Made by a program: the position numbers and the translations under genes. Positions 8,524-17,800 of a stretch of DNA of 64,000 nt are shown piece by piece (positions within the stretch are counted from its first letter, which is position 1; every line of letters begins with the position of its first letter). Under the pieces are notes generated by a model. That model saw only the letters and a list, made by a program, of their open reading frames with translations, was not told where the DNA came from and did not search any database. The stretch is taken from NCBI RefSeq assembly GCF_018614585.1, contig NZ_JAGGOI010000032.1:62001-126000 (forward strand), in the 5' to 3' direction. The stretch is from Streptomyces sp. ISL-1. GTDB lineage: Bacteria > Actinomycetota > Actinomycetes > Streptomycetales > Streptomycetaceae.

Positions 8524-9543
8524 GTGGGTGGCGGAATTCCTACGACGATGCAGGCATGGGTGGCCTGTGCCGCCCGCAGCGGAACCATCGAGCGCGTCGA
8601 GCTGCCCGTCCCGGTGCCGGAGCCCGACGAGGTGCTGGTCCGGGTACACGTATGCGGGGTGTGCCGCACCGATCTCCACGTCCGCGACGGCGATTTGCCG
8701 CCGCACCGGGAGTGGGTCGTGCCCGGCCACGAGGCCGTCGGCGAAGTCGTCGCGGCCGGCCCCCGGGCCACCGGGCGGGGGGTCGGCACCCGGGTGGGGA
8801 TTCCTTGGCTGCGCCGGACGTGCGGGGTGTGCCGGTACTGCGCCAGAGGACAGGAGAACCTGTGTCCTTCGTCCGTCCACACCGGTTGGGACGCGCACGG
8901 CGGCTATGCCCAGTACGCCACCGTGCCCGCGGCCTACGCGTACGAGCTGCCGGGCGGGTACTCCGACGAGGAGCTGGCCCCGCTGCTGTGCGCCGGGATC
9001 ATCGGCTACCGGGCGCTGCGCCGGGCCGACCTCCCTTCCGGTGGCCGCCTCGGCATCTACGGCTTCGGAGCCTCCGCCCATATCACCGCGCAGGTCGCCA
9101 TCGGCGAGGGCGCCCTCGTCCATGTCCTTACCCGGTCCCCGGCCGCCCAGGCACTCGCCCTGGAACTCGGCGCCGCGTCGGCCGGTGACGCCCACGCCCG
9201 GCAACCCGAGTCGCTCGACGCGGCGATCCTCTTCGCCCCGGCGGGCGACCTCGTCCCTGTAGCCCTGGAGGCACTCGACAGCGGCGGGACACTGAGCATC
9301 GCGGGTATCTACCTCACCGGCATCCCGCCGTTGGACTACGAACGGCATCTCTTCCGCGAACGCAGCGTGCGCAGCGTCACCGCCAACACCCGCCAGGACG
9401 GACGGGACTTGTTCGCCGCGGCGGCCGGCCACCGGCTCCGGCCCACGGTGGCCTCGTACGACTTCAAGGACGCGGACACCGCACTGGACGACCTCGCGGC
9501 GGGCCGGATCACCGGGGCAGCGGTGCTGCGCATGCCCGCCTGA
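8524..9543 (+). CDS. Zinc-dependent alcohol dehydrogenase, propanol-preferring (AdhP/AdhA-like)
   Basis: 339 residues from the GTG at 8524, chosen because GGGAGGTGG lies six bases upstream; the frame is open from 8500 and a later ATG at 8548 is also possible. Medium-chain dehydrogenase features are visible: the catalytic zinc Cys in VCGVCRTDLHV, GHEAVG, and the structural zinc cluster CGVCRYCARGQENLC. The Rossmann region GRLGIYGFGASAHI follows. It would reversibly oxidise a primary alcohol with NAD in the cytoplasm. No operon partner is visible; it follows the tRNA terminator. Confidence 0.85.
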   Translation: MGGGIPTTMQAWVACAARSGTIERVELPVPVPEPDEVLVRVHVCGVCRTDLHVRDGDLPPHREWVVPGHEAVGEVVAAGPRATGRGVGTRVGIPWLRRTCGVCRYCARGQENLCPSSVHTGWDAHGGYAQYATVPAAYAYELPGGYSDEELAPLLCAGIIGYRALRRADLPSGGRLGIYGFGASAHITAQVAIGEGALVHVLTRSPAAQALALELGAASAGDAHARQPESLDAAILFAPAGDLVPVALEALDSGGTLSIAGIYLTGIPPLDYERHLFRERSVRSVTANTRQDGRDLFAAAAGHRLRPTVASYDFKDADTALDDLAAGRITGAAVLRMPA

Positions 9544-9726
9544 CTCGGCCTCGCGCGAGCGTCGGGGGCGGGATCTGATCGGCTTCCGCTGACCACCGGG
9601 CAGCGATCAGCCTTCATGCCCGCCGGCCGGCCACCTACCCCTCGCCGGCCGAACGGGCGCGGGGGGCACGGGACTTGCCCGCACCACCCGCGCCCGCCAC
9701 GGCCCGGCCTGCCCGGCTTCCCGTCT

Positions 9727-9954
9727 TCAGCCGTCCTCCGGCATGGGCGCGGGCCAGGCTTCCTTCATCCGCTGCGGCGTCCAGTACTCCTGCACCTCGT
9801 CGGGGCTCTGCCGCTCGTCGCTGCTGGTGGTCCCGGAGTCCGGCTGCGGCCTGGGGGCCGGGTCAGCCGCGGCGTTACGCCATGCGGCCACCGCCACGAC
9901 AGCGGCGAGCAGGGCGGTGGCGGTTCCCCATCGGCTCAAGCTACTGCGACGCAT
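9727..9954 (-). CDS. Small secreted protein with a protease-propeptide-like motif
   Basis: 75 residues with AAGGAG seven bases before the ATG. It has an N-terminal signal-like segment (WGTATALLAAVVAVAAW), a polar middle and the C-terminal stretch EYWTPQRMKEAWPAP. That stretch closely matches ARYWTPERMREAIP in the propeptide region of the protease encoded 30 bases upstream in the same direction, so the pair is probably an operon. It has no catalytic domain. It could be a duplicated, free-standing propeptide acting as an inhibitor or folding helper for the protease; that is inference. Confidence 0.7.
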   Translation of the reverse strand: MRRSSLSRWGTATALLAAVVAVAAWRNAAADPAPRPQPDSGTTSSDERQSPDEVQEYWTPQRMKEAWPAPMPEDG

Positions 9955-9984
9955 TGGACTGCTCCTTGTCAGGCTTTCAGGCTG

Positions 9985-10989
9985 TCAGGTGACGCCGCCC
10001 TGGGCGTCGAACATCGCCTTGACCGCGTCATCGAAGTACGAGCTCCGGTTCCAGCCGCCCGTGGCGAGCGTGCTCATCGCCCCGTTGACGGACCCCAAGC
10101 CGTTGGCGTCGTTGAACTCCCGCAGCCACGGCCCGCCACTCGACCCGCCGCCGAAGTCACACTGGATTTCAATACGGCCGTCGCCGACCGCTCGCGTGGT
10201 GCCCTGGCAGGCCCACTGGAGCTGGCCGTTGTCGCGGTTGCCCGGGTAGCCCATCACGGTCACGGCCTGGGTGCGCGAGAAGTTCCAGCTCAGTCCGTGA
10301 CCGCCGGTGACATTGACGATCTTGTTGCCGTTGAGCGGCCAGGTGGTCACCATTGCCACGTCCCGGCCGAGGTCACTGCTGCTGATCCAGGTGTTGAAGG
10401 TGCGGAACTGCTTGGCGGCGAAGGTGCCGAAGGGACGGACGCCGGAGCGGTAGCGCGGCGCATAGGTCCAGTTGGTCATCCAAGTGCCGCCGCTGCCCCC
10501 GTGCACGCAGTGCCCGGCGGTGATCAGCATCTGCTTCGAGCCGCTGTTGAGGGCACTGGCCGAGCAGGCGTAGTTGAGTCCGTTGCTGGGGTTGGTGAAG
10601 AACACCTTGCCCACCGCTGCGGATTCGGTGACCAACGGCCGGACCGTGCCCGACCGTCCCTCGGCGGGCGGGGTCGATCCCGGCTGCCCCGTGGGCCCGG
10701 GCTTGCTCTGGGCAGCGCCCGGCGAAACGGCTGCCCGGTCGAGGGGGATTGCTTCCCTCATCCGCTCCGGCGTCCAGTAGCGGGCCAGCGCGGCGGCGGC
10801 GGCCGGCGAGTCGACCGGCGCACCACTGGCGAGCCGCGGAGTGGGGCTGGCGGTGGTCGCGGCCCCGGCGGGGACGGCGGCGGACCCCGCCCCGGTGGGG
10901 GCAGGTCCCGCCATGGCGGGAGTCGCCCCGGCCAATGCCAGCATGGCGGCAGTGGCCAGCGGTAGAAGTGCCTGTCTGAGTCTGCGCAC
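9985..10989 (-). CDS. Secreted trypsin-like serine protease with propeptide
   Basis: 334 residues from a GTG with GGGGAG eight bases upstream. It has a signal peptide (MRRLRQALLPLATAAMLALA...AMAG), a Pro/Ala-rich propeptide with YWTPERMREAIP around residue 70-80, and a chymotrypsin-fold domain. The triad is visible: His in LITAGHCVHG, Asp in LGRDVAMV and Ser in GGGSSGGPW. Cys pairs suggest an extracellular, disulfide-bonded enzyme. The V8/glutamyl-endopeptidase-like branch is equally possible. Its downstream neighbour repeats the propeptide motif. Confidence 0.88.
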   Translation of the reverse strand: MRRLRQALLPLATAAMLALAGATPAMAGPAPTGAGSAAVPAGAATTASPTPRLASGAPVDSPAAAAALARYWTPERMREAIPLDRAAVSPGAAQSKPGPTGQPGSTPPAEGRSGTVRPLVTESAAVGKVFFTNPSNGLNYACSASALNSGSKQMLITAGHCVHGGSGGTWMTNWTYAPRYRSGVRPFGTFAAKQFRTFNTWISSSDLGRDVAMVTTWPLNGNKIVNVTGGHGLSWNFSRTQAVTVMGYPGNRDNGQLQWACQGTTRAVGDGRIEIQCDFGGGSSGGPWLREFNDANGLGSVNGAMSTLATGGWNRSSYFDDAVKAMFDAQGGVT

Positions 10990-11387
10990 GAGTGATACTC
11001 CCCATGGTCGATTCGGACGCGCATTGCCGCAATTCGCCAGTCAATGCGCGGAGTTGAAGCGACCGTAGGTCTGGCAAGTGCCCCCGTAACAGTCCGAAAT
11101 AAGTCCCTCCGCTATCCCCTTACCGTGCCGCGTATTTTGGTCATCCCGGTCCACCGCTTGCTTACCAGATACTTGTGTGCTGGGTGTCGGCGAGTAGGCA
11201 GGGCGGGTCAGCTCTCCGGCCAGCGCTTTTCTGACCAGCGGCTGCCCGCCGTCATCGGTGAAGGCCGGTGCGTCCGCCCTTTAAGATCTCTAATTACGTT
11301 GACGCATAAACCTGAACGTCGCCTATTCCGGAACGGCCGTTGGGTAACGTCTCTTTGGGGACACAACTTCACCGGCGTACGCGTTGC
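10990..11387. other. 398-base gap between protease and kinase genes
   Basis: No coding region is supported here. The stretch is less GC-rich than its surroundings, with an AT-rich patch near 11280-11310. It must hold the protease promoter on the minus strand, since the protease start is at its left end, and the 3' end of the kinase transcript. I see no convincing terminator, riboswitch or -10/-35 pair. Confidence 0.5.
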
Positions 11388-12974
11388 TCATCCTGCGCTG
11401 TCGCCGTCGAGCCCGAGGCGGATCACGGCGAGGGCGTCGGCGATCTCGATACTTATCTCGTCCTCGGGGCCGAACAGCACGCACATGTCCTGGTGGAGTG
11501 GTTCGAGGATCTGCTGGGCCTCGGCCGCTCGTCCCTGGGCTAGCAGCAGCATCCCGATGTTGTGCCGCAGCTCGACGGCCTCCTCGCTGACGTCGCTGTC
11601 GAGGGTCCGTACGACGTTCAGTACGCCCTGGAGCGAGGCGAGCGCGTCGGTGACCTGGCCCAGTTCGGCGCGGCAGCGGGCGGCCTGGGCGCGGCAGGCG
11701 CGGGCCTGTTCGCCGGTGGGGCCGGTGATACGGGCGTACGCGTCGGCGAGGCTGTCGAACTCAGGCAGCGCGGCCCGGTAGTCGCCACCGAGGAGGCGGA
11801 TCGCGGCCCGCCGGCGGCGCAGTGCCAGGACCTGCTTGCTCTCGGAGCCGAGGGCGAGGGCGGCGGGTTCGATGACCTCGCTGAGCACCTCGGCGGCCTG
11901 CGCGAAGCGTTCCTCCTCCAGGAGGGCGTCGGAACGGTCGTACGCCTCCTTGATGTCCTGGCGCAACTGGGCGGGAACGGGCACTGGCTGGGCCTGCGGG
12001 GCGAGGACAGGGGGCGTGCTTCCGGCCGACGGCGCCTGAGTGCGGGCGCGGGGCGCGTAGGGGTGGCGGAACAAGCCCGTCGGGTCGGGTACCCCGGCTG
12101 GTCCGGCCTCGGCCGCGGTGGGCTCCTGACCGGGCGGCGGGAGGAACGGCAGCAGCCGCTCGTACACCTCCTGCGTGTCGGCGGGCCGCTGCTCGGGCGC
12201 CTTGCGCAGCAGGTGCAGCACCAGCTCTTCCAGCGCCTCGGGTACGTCGGGGCGCAGCTGCCGCAGCGGGGTGGGAGCCGCGTTGACCTGCTGGAACATC
12301 AGCAGATACTCGCTCTCTGCTGTGAACACGACTCGCCCGCTGACGAGTTCGTGCAACACGCAGCCCAGCGCGTACAGGTCGGTCTGCGGGGTGATGCGCC
12401 CGCCCCGGACCTGCTCGGGCGACATGTACTGGTAGGTGCCGACGGGGCTTCCGGTCGCGGTCAGCTTGGTGACGTCGGTGCGCAGGATCGCCGCGATGCC
12501 GAAGTCGAGGACCTTCACGGTGCCGTCGCGGGCCACGAGGATGTTCCCCGGCTTGAGATCCCGGTGGATTACCGGCACTTCGTGCGCGTACGAGAGCACG
12601 GTCGCGACCTGCGCGGCGACGGCGGCCGCCCAGCTGACGGGCAGCAGGTGGTCGGGGTGGAGGTAGGCGGACAGCGACATGCCGTCGACGAGCTCCATCA
12701 CCAGGGACAGCCGCTCGTACGACTCGTCGAGGACCGCGTCGTACACCTGAGGCACGCCAGGGTGCTGAATGCGTGCGGTGATACGGGCCTCGCGGCGGAA
12801 CCGCTTGGCGAACTCCTCGGCCACGTGCGGGGAGGTGATCGACGCCTGCCGGATGACCTTCACGGCGACGGGCCGGTCGAGGACGGCGTCATAGCCGCGC
12901 CATACGACGCCCATGCCGCCCTCGTTGAACTGCTCCAGGAGTTCGTAGCGGCCAGAGATCACCTGCTGCGGCAC
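11388..12974 (-). CDS. Soluble Hanks-type Ser/Thr protein kinase with C-terminal TPR-like region
   Basis: 528 residues. The N-terminal kinase domain (about residues 8-275) has the Gly loop NEGGMGVVW, the ATP lysine in VAVKVI, the catalytic loop HRDLKPGN near residue 133, DFG in VLDFGIA near residue 157, and MSPEQ. A Pro-rich linker follows, then about 190 residues of helical repeats (AQAAEVLSEVIEPAA, EAVELRHNIGMLLLAQGRA) typical of TPRs. There is no transmembrane segment or PASTA domain, so it is probably cytosolic and recognises partners through its TPRs. It sits upstream of a three-gene signalling cassette. Confidence 0.88.
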   Translation of the reverse strand: MPQQVISGRYELLEQFNEGGMGVVWRGYDAVLDRPVAVKVIRQASITSPHVAEEFAKRFRREARITARIQHPGVPQVYDAVLDESYERLSLVMELVDGMSLSAYLHPDHLLPVSWAAAVAAQVATVLSYAHEVPVIHRDLKPGNILVARDGTVKVLDFGIAAILRTDVTKLTATGSPVGTYQYMSPEQVRGGRITPQTDLYALGCVLHELVSGRVVFTAESEYLLMFQQVNAAPTPLRQLRPDVPEALEELVLHLLRKAPEQRPADTQEVYERLLPFLPPPGQEPTAAEAGPAGVPDPTGLFRHPYAPRARTQAPSAGSTPPVLAPQAQPVPVPAQLRQDIKEAYDRSDALLEEERFAQAAEVLSEVIEPAALALGSESKQVLALRRRRAAIRLLGGDYRAALPEFDSLADAYARITGPTGEQARACRAQAARCRAELGQVTDALASLQGVLNVVRTLDSDVSEEAVELRHNIGMLLLAQGRAAEAQQILEPLHQDMCVLFGPEDEISIEIADALAVIRLGLDGDSAG

Positions 12975-13059
12975 CTTGCCCCCGTTGTACGTGATGAACG
13001 GTCACGGTCCGGGGTCAAGTGTGGCCGCTGCGTCGATCTTCCGTCCAGGGGTGAGCCTT

Positions 13060-13524
13060 TCAGCCTTCCGCCGGCAGGACGTACTCCGCCCAGACCGTCT
13101 TGCCGGGGCCGGTGGCGCGTGGGTGCCAGTCCCAGCGGTTGGCCAGGCACTCCACCAGGAGCAGGCCGCGGCCGCTGTCGCGGTCGTCGGCGGGCGTGGC
13201 GAGGACGGGGACGCATTCGGTACGGGTGTCGGTGACCTCGACACGTACAGTCGCCGTGTCCGAGGCCAGGGCGAGGGCGAGGTGGAAGTCGCGGCCGGGG
13301 ACCCGGCCGTGCTGGACGGCGTTGGCCGCGAGCTCGGCGACGATCAGCGTGAGGGCGTCGTGCGCGTTGCTGTCGTACGGGATGCCCCAAGCGTCGAGGC
13401 GCTGCCCGGCGAGGCGACGGGCGAGGCGCGCACCGCGCGGGGTGGAGCTGAACCGCATGGCGAAGTGGTCTGTGGGGCGGGCGGGTTGGGGGAGGTGTGT
13501 GGGGGCGACGGTCTCTCTGGTCAT
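13060..13524 (-). CDS. ATP-binding protein of the anti-sigma factor (HATPase_c) type
   Basis: 154 residues from MTRETVAP (ATG at 13524, GGGAG upstream); the open frame continues further upstream. HATPase motifs are the N box in ELAANAVQHG and the G boxes in DRDSGRGLLLV. This small, kinase-like but usually regulatory family (SpoIIAB/RsbW-like) is abundant in Streptomyces and is often encoded beside an XRE-DUF5753 regulator and a DUF397 protein, as here. It is divergent from that pair across 147 bases. Its binding partner cannot be read from the sequence. Confidence 0.82.
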   Translation of the reverse strand: MTRETVAPTHLPQPARPTDHFAMRFSSTPRGARLARRLAGQRLDAWGIPYDSNAHDALTLIVAELAANAVQHGRVPGRDFHLALALASDTATVRVEVTDTRTECVPVLATPADDRDSGRGLLLVECLANRWDWHPRATGPGKTVWAEYVLPAEG

Positions 13525-13671
13525 GACTGCAACGCTCCCGTTGGTGGCGTAGCGTGACCAGTCGTGACGCGCCGTCGGGGCTTGGTTGTACGCGACGGCG
13601 TGCGGTGTGTACGTGGCGCGTTGCGTGACGTAGTTCGGGGCGCGGCGTTTGGCCGGTGAGGTGGTGGGCCG

Positions 13672-14553
13672 ATGGACTCTTCGGAACCGATGGAACAGGG
13701 CGAGCCGGGCGAGCAGGGCGTACGGGATGACGCCGGGCCGCGGCCGGAAGATGAACCGGGATCGGGCGTGGTGACCGCGTTCGGGCGACAGTTGAAGCTG
13801 CTGCGGGTGAGAGCGGGGCTGGAACGGCCCGAGTTCGGCAAGCTCGTGGGCTATGCGGGGCAGTCGGTTGCGTCGTTCGAGCAGGGGCGGCGTATCCCGC
13901 CGCCGAGGTTCATCGACCGGGCGGACGAGGTGCTGGATGCCGGGGGCGTACTCAAGGCGCTGAAGGAGGAGGTGGGGCGGGCGCAGTACCCGGCCTTCTT
14001 CCGGGACATGGCGCGCTTGGAGGCGGAGGCGGTCGAGCTGTGTGCCTACGACACGCACGTGGTCAAGGGGCTGTTGCAGACGGAGGAGTACACGCGGGCA
14101 TTGCTCGCAATGCGGCGCCCGCTGCTGGACGAGGAAACGATCGAGTTGCGAGTGGCAGCCCGTCTCGCTCGGCAGGAAATCTTCAACCGTTGGCCTGCGC
14201 CGCTGCTCAGCTTCGTGCTCGAAGAGACTGTTCTGCGTAGGCCACTTGGCGGGAAAGCAGTGCTGCGAGGGCAGCTCGAACAGCTGCTGCTCATCGGTCA
14301 GAAGCGCAATGTCGAGATCCAAGTCATGCCCCTCGACCGTGAGGACAACGCGGGCGTGGACGGCCCATTCACCGTCATCACACGCAAGGGTGGAGAGCAC
14401 CTCACGTACATGGAGGTCCAAGGGCGAAGTAGCCTGCTGACGGATCGCGAAGAGGTCCGTCTCGCCGCCGCGCGCTATGGGATCATCCGGTCCCAGGCTC
14501 TCACTCCGCGCGAGACCCTGGGATTCGTCGAGAAGTTGCTGGGAGAGCTATGA
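13672..14553 (+). CDS. XRE-family helix-turn-helix regulator with DUF5753
   Basis: 293 residues. An N-terminal HTH (about residues 32-90) is visible in FGRQLKLLRVRAGLERPEFG and GYAGQSVASFEQGRRIP. The long C-terminal DUF5753 region contains the EAEAVELCAYDTHVVKGLLQ segment typical of the family. A GGTGAGGTGG ribosome binding region precedes the ATG. Its stop overlaps the start of the DUF397 gene by four bases (ATGA), so the two are translationally coupled. Such pairs act in Streptomyces development and antibiotic control (WhiJ-like systems). Which genes it controls is unknown. Confidence 0.9.
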   Translation: MDSSEPMEQGEPGEQGVRDDAGPRPEDEPGSGVVTAFGRQLKLLRVRAGLERPEFGKLVGYAGQSVASFEQGRRIPPPRFIDRADEVLDAGGVLKALKEEVGRAQYPAFFRDMARLEAEAVELCAYDTHVVKGLLQTEEYTRALLAMRRPLLDEETIELRVAARLARQEIFNRWPAPLLSFVLEETVLRRPLGGKAVLRGQLEQLLLIGQKRNVEIQVMPLDREDNAGVDGPFTVITRKGGEHLTYMEVQGRSSLLTDREEVRLAAARYGIIRSQALTPRETLGFVEKLLGEL

Positions 14554-14816
14554 ACATCGCAGAGACCTCGGTCGCAGCTCCGGAACTTGCCTGGTTCAAG
14601 AGCAGCTACAGCGGTGCTGAGGGGGGCGACTGTGTAGAGGTTGCTTGGTTCAAGAGCAGTTACAGCACTGGTAATGGCGGCGAGTGCGTGGAGGTGGCCA
14701 CTGCCACCGGAGCCGTACACATCCGGGACTCCAAGGTCTCCGCTGGACCGGTCCTGACCGTCTCTCCCCACGCGTGGGCCGGGTTCGTCGGACTGGCCGC
14801 CGACCGCCTGGCCTGA
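14550..14816 (+). CDS. DUF397 protein with duplicated N-terminal motif
   Basis: 88 residues, the small partner of the XRE-DUF5753 protein. The usual DUF397 opening WFKSSYS...GG.CVEVA appears twice in tandem: AWFKSSYSGAEGGDCVEVA is followed directly by AWFKSSYSTGNGGECVEVA. The normal VHIRDSK and SPHAWAGFV parts follow once. Other DUF397 proteins have one copy, so this is an internal duplication of about 20 codons. It probably binds or antagonises the coupled regulator, as known for the WhiJ-type pairs. Confidence 0.9.
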   Translation: MNIAETSVAAPELAWFKSSYSGAEGGDCVEVAWFKSSYSTGNGGECVEVATATGAVHIRDSKVSAGPVLTVSPHAWAGFVGLAADRLA

Positions 14817-14891
14817 GCCGTACGCAACCCCGTGGGACCCGCCGCGTACCACCAGCGGCAGGTCGCACGCGTGCGCAGGGACTCCCGGCCG

Positions 14892-17800
14892 TCAGGCCGC
14901 GTCGTCCACGCCCTCCTCGCGGCGGATCATCCGCCACGCCGCGCGGCGGGCACTGCGGTTGAGGGAGGACTGGAAGCCCTTGTCCGGGGCGAAGTAGCGC
15001 TTGCCCAGGTCCGTGATGAGCCCGACATGCTCCTCCACCTTGTCGGCGAAGACCTCGTCGAAGACTTCGCCGAAGTTCGCCTCGTCGTTGACGACGGCCA
15101 CCCGGCGCACCTCGGAATCCGCGATGGCCGCGTTGAAGGCGGGCAGCAGGTCCTGCTCGGTGAAGTCGGTGCCGAACTTGCTGTTGAATCTGTCGATCAG
15201 CTCGGACAGCAGAGACTTCTCCGGCTCCTTCGCCCCACCGGACCCGTCACCGAAGCCCGGCATGGTCGTCGGACCCTCGGGGGAGAGGCTGACGTCGTGC
15301 TCGCCGGTCTGCTCGACCCGGAGGTGGCTGAGGTCGACCTCTCCTATATCGACTCCGCCGTCCGCGCTGCGCGGCAGCCGGTTGAGGAGGTGGCGTCCGT
15401 AGAGGTGGAGCCGCTCAAGCTCGGCGTCCTGGTAGGGGACGATCTGCGCGAGGAAGCCGTACTTGCGGACGTAGTCGTTGAGGTCGGCGCGGAAGTCCTC
15501 GGCGGTCTTCTGGTCGTCCTCGTCCTCACTCTCCTGGAGGGCGGTGAAGCGGGCGACAGCGGGGGAGAGCAACCGGTACAGCTCGGCGTGCAGTTTTTCC
15601 CACTTGGCCTGAGAGCCGGCCGCCTTCTCCTGCGCGGCGAAGTACGCCGCGGCGAACTCGTCCATGTCCTTGGCGGTGAGGATCGGCGCGGACATGACCC
15701 GGCTCTGCGCCTGGTAGAGGAGGTTCGGGTCGGAGGGGAGGGTCATCGCCTCCTCGAAGTACGGGCGGAAGGCTTCCTGGATGTCCTCGGCCTTGTTGAC
15801 GAAATCAAGGACGGCGAGGTCCGCTTGGGCCTTGCGTTCGGCAGTCCGGTTGAGCCGGGACAGGGTCTGCACGGCTGCGATACCGGTCAGCGTCTTGTTG
15901 ACGTACATCGTCGTCAGGAGCGGCTGGTCGAAGCCGGTCTGGTACTTCTCCGCGACGACCAGGATCCGGTACTCCTGCTGGCCCTTCCCGCCGGATCGCG
16001 TCGCCTTGTCGTCGGCGCGGGTGTACGCGAAAGCCTTCGGCAGGGCGCTCTCCGCGATTCCGCCGTTCTCCTTCGGCTCGGTCGTCTCTTCGTCGTCGAT
16101 GGTGAGCGAGCCGGAGAAGGCGACGAGGACGCCGAGGTCCGGGTACTTGGCGTCGTACCCGCGGTCTGCGATGTAGCTCTTGATCGCGCGGGCCATCTGC
16201 ACAGCCGACTGCCGGGACGCGGTCACCACCATCGACTTGGCGCGACCGCCGAGTCGGCCGCGGGTGTGCGTGACGAAGTGCTCGACGATCACCTGCGCGT
16301 GTTGCGCCACGGTGTACTCGTGCATCAGTGCGTACCGGGCGAGTAGCGGGTTCGCCTTGGTCGGGTCGACCTCCACCTCGTCGGGGTTCTTGTTGACGAG
16401 CTTCCAGTACGTCTCGTACGTGACGTAGCTGCGCAGCGGGTCGAGGATGAAGCCCTCCTCGATGGCCTGGTGCATCGAGTACGTGTGGAACGGCCGGTAC
16501 TTCGCTTCGCCATCGATGTCCTGGAGCGTGCCGAAGAGCTGGAGCGTCTTGTCCTTGGGGGTGGCGGTGAACGCGAAGTAGGAGAGGTTCGCGGCCATGG
16601 AACGATTCTTGGCTGCGCGCTCCAACTGCTCTTCGAGGGTGAGCTCTTGTTCTGCCGCCGTGGCCTGCGTGGTGGCTTCGGTGGCTCCCGCGTCGTCGGA
16701 GTCGGAGTCCAGGCCGAGGTCGCGCAGGGCCTCCCGTACGGCGGTGGCGGCGCCGCCCGACTGCGAGGAGTGCGCCTCGTCCACGATGATCGCGAAGTTG
16801 GAGCCCTGGATCTCGGTGGGGTTGCGCTTGAGGTAGTCGAGCAGCGCAGGGAAGGAGTGCAGGGTCACGGTGACGATCTTGCCGGTGTCACGGGACAGGG
16901 CCTTCGCCAGCTGGGCGCCCTTCGCCCCGTACTGCTCGTCGATCTTCACGACGAGCCCCTCGGTCTGCGAGAAGCCGCCGATCGTCTCGCGGAGCTGGGA
17001 GTCGAGGTTGCGGCGGTCGGTGATGACGATGACCTTGTCGAAGACCGGCACCCCCGGCCGTACGCCGGTGGCGAGCGCCTCTGTGGCCAGCTCGCGCGGA
17101 TCGGTGGGGGTGTGCAGATCGCTGAGGCGGTGGGCGAGCCAGCCGATGGTGTTCGACTTGCCCGAGCCGGCCGAGGCCATGACGAGGTAGTTGTGCCCGG
17201 CCCCGTATGCGGCGGCGTGCGCGGTGAGCTTTTTGACGGCATCCCACTGCTGGTAGCGCGGGAAGATCGTCTTCTTGCTGCTGCCTCCGCCCGGCGTCTT
17301 CTCCGTGTGGACGTGCACGAACCGGTGGAGCAGGTCGAGCCAGTTGTCCCGCTGCCACACCTGCTCCCACAGGTAGGACGTGGAGTACGTGCCCGGCGCA
17401 CTCGGCGCCGGGTTTCCTGCGCCACCCGGCAGGCCGGGGCCCTCGGAGCCGGTGTTGAAGGGCAGGAAGTGGGTCTTGTCGCCGCGCAGCCGTGTGGTGA
17501 CGAAGACCAGGTCCGGGTCGACTGCGAAGTTCGCGACCACGCGGTGCTGGAAAATCAGCTCGGTGGGGTCGCGGTCCGTGCGGTACTGCGCCTTGGCCTC
17601 CTCCGCCCCCTGCCGGGTCAGCGGATTCTTCAACTCGGCGGTGGCGAGCGGGATTCCGTTCAGGAACAGGGTCAGGTCGAGCCGGTTGTCGCGGTCGGCC
17701 TGCTTCGTCGCGTACCGCAGTTCCCGTACGACGGTGAGTCGGTTGGCCCGGTAGCCATCGAGCACGGAGTCGTCCGCGACCAGGTTCGGCTTGAAGTAGG

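Noticed and set aside
9616..10965. Plus-strand frame of 449 codons over the protease
   Set aside because: Antisense to a protease with a full catalytic triad; low-complexity protein.
14832..16346. Plus-strand frame of 504 codons over hsdR
   Set aside because: Antisense shadow; hsdR on the other strand has all motifs.
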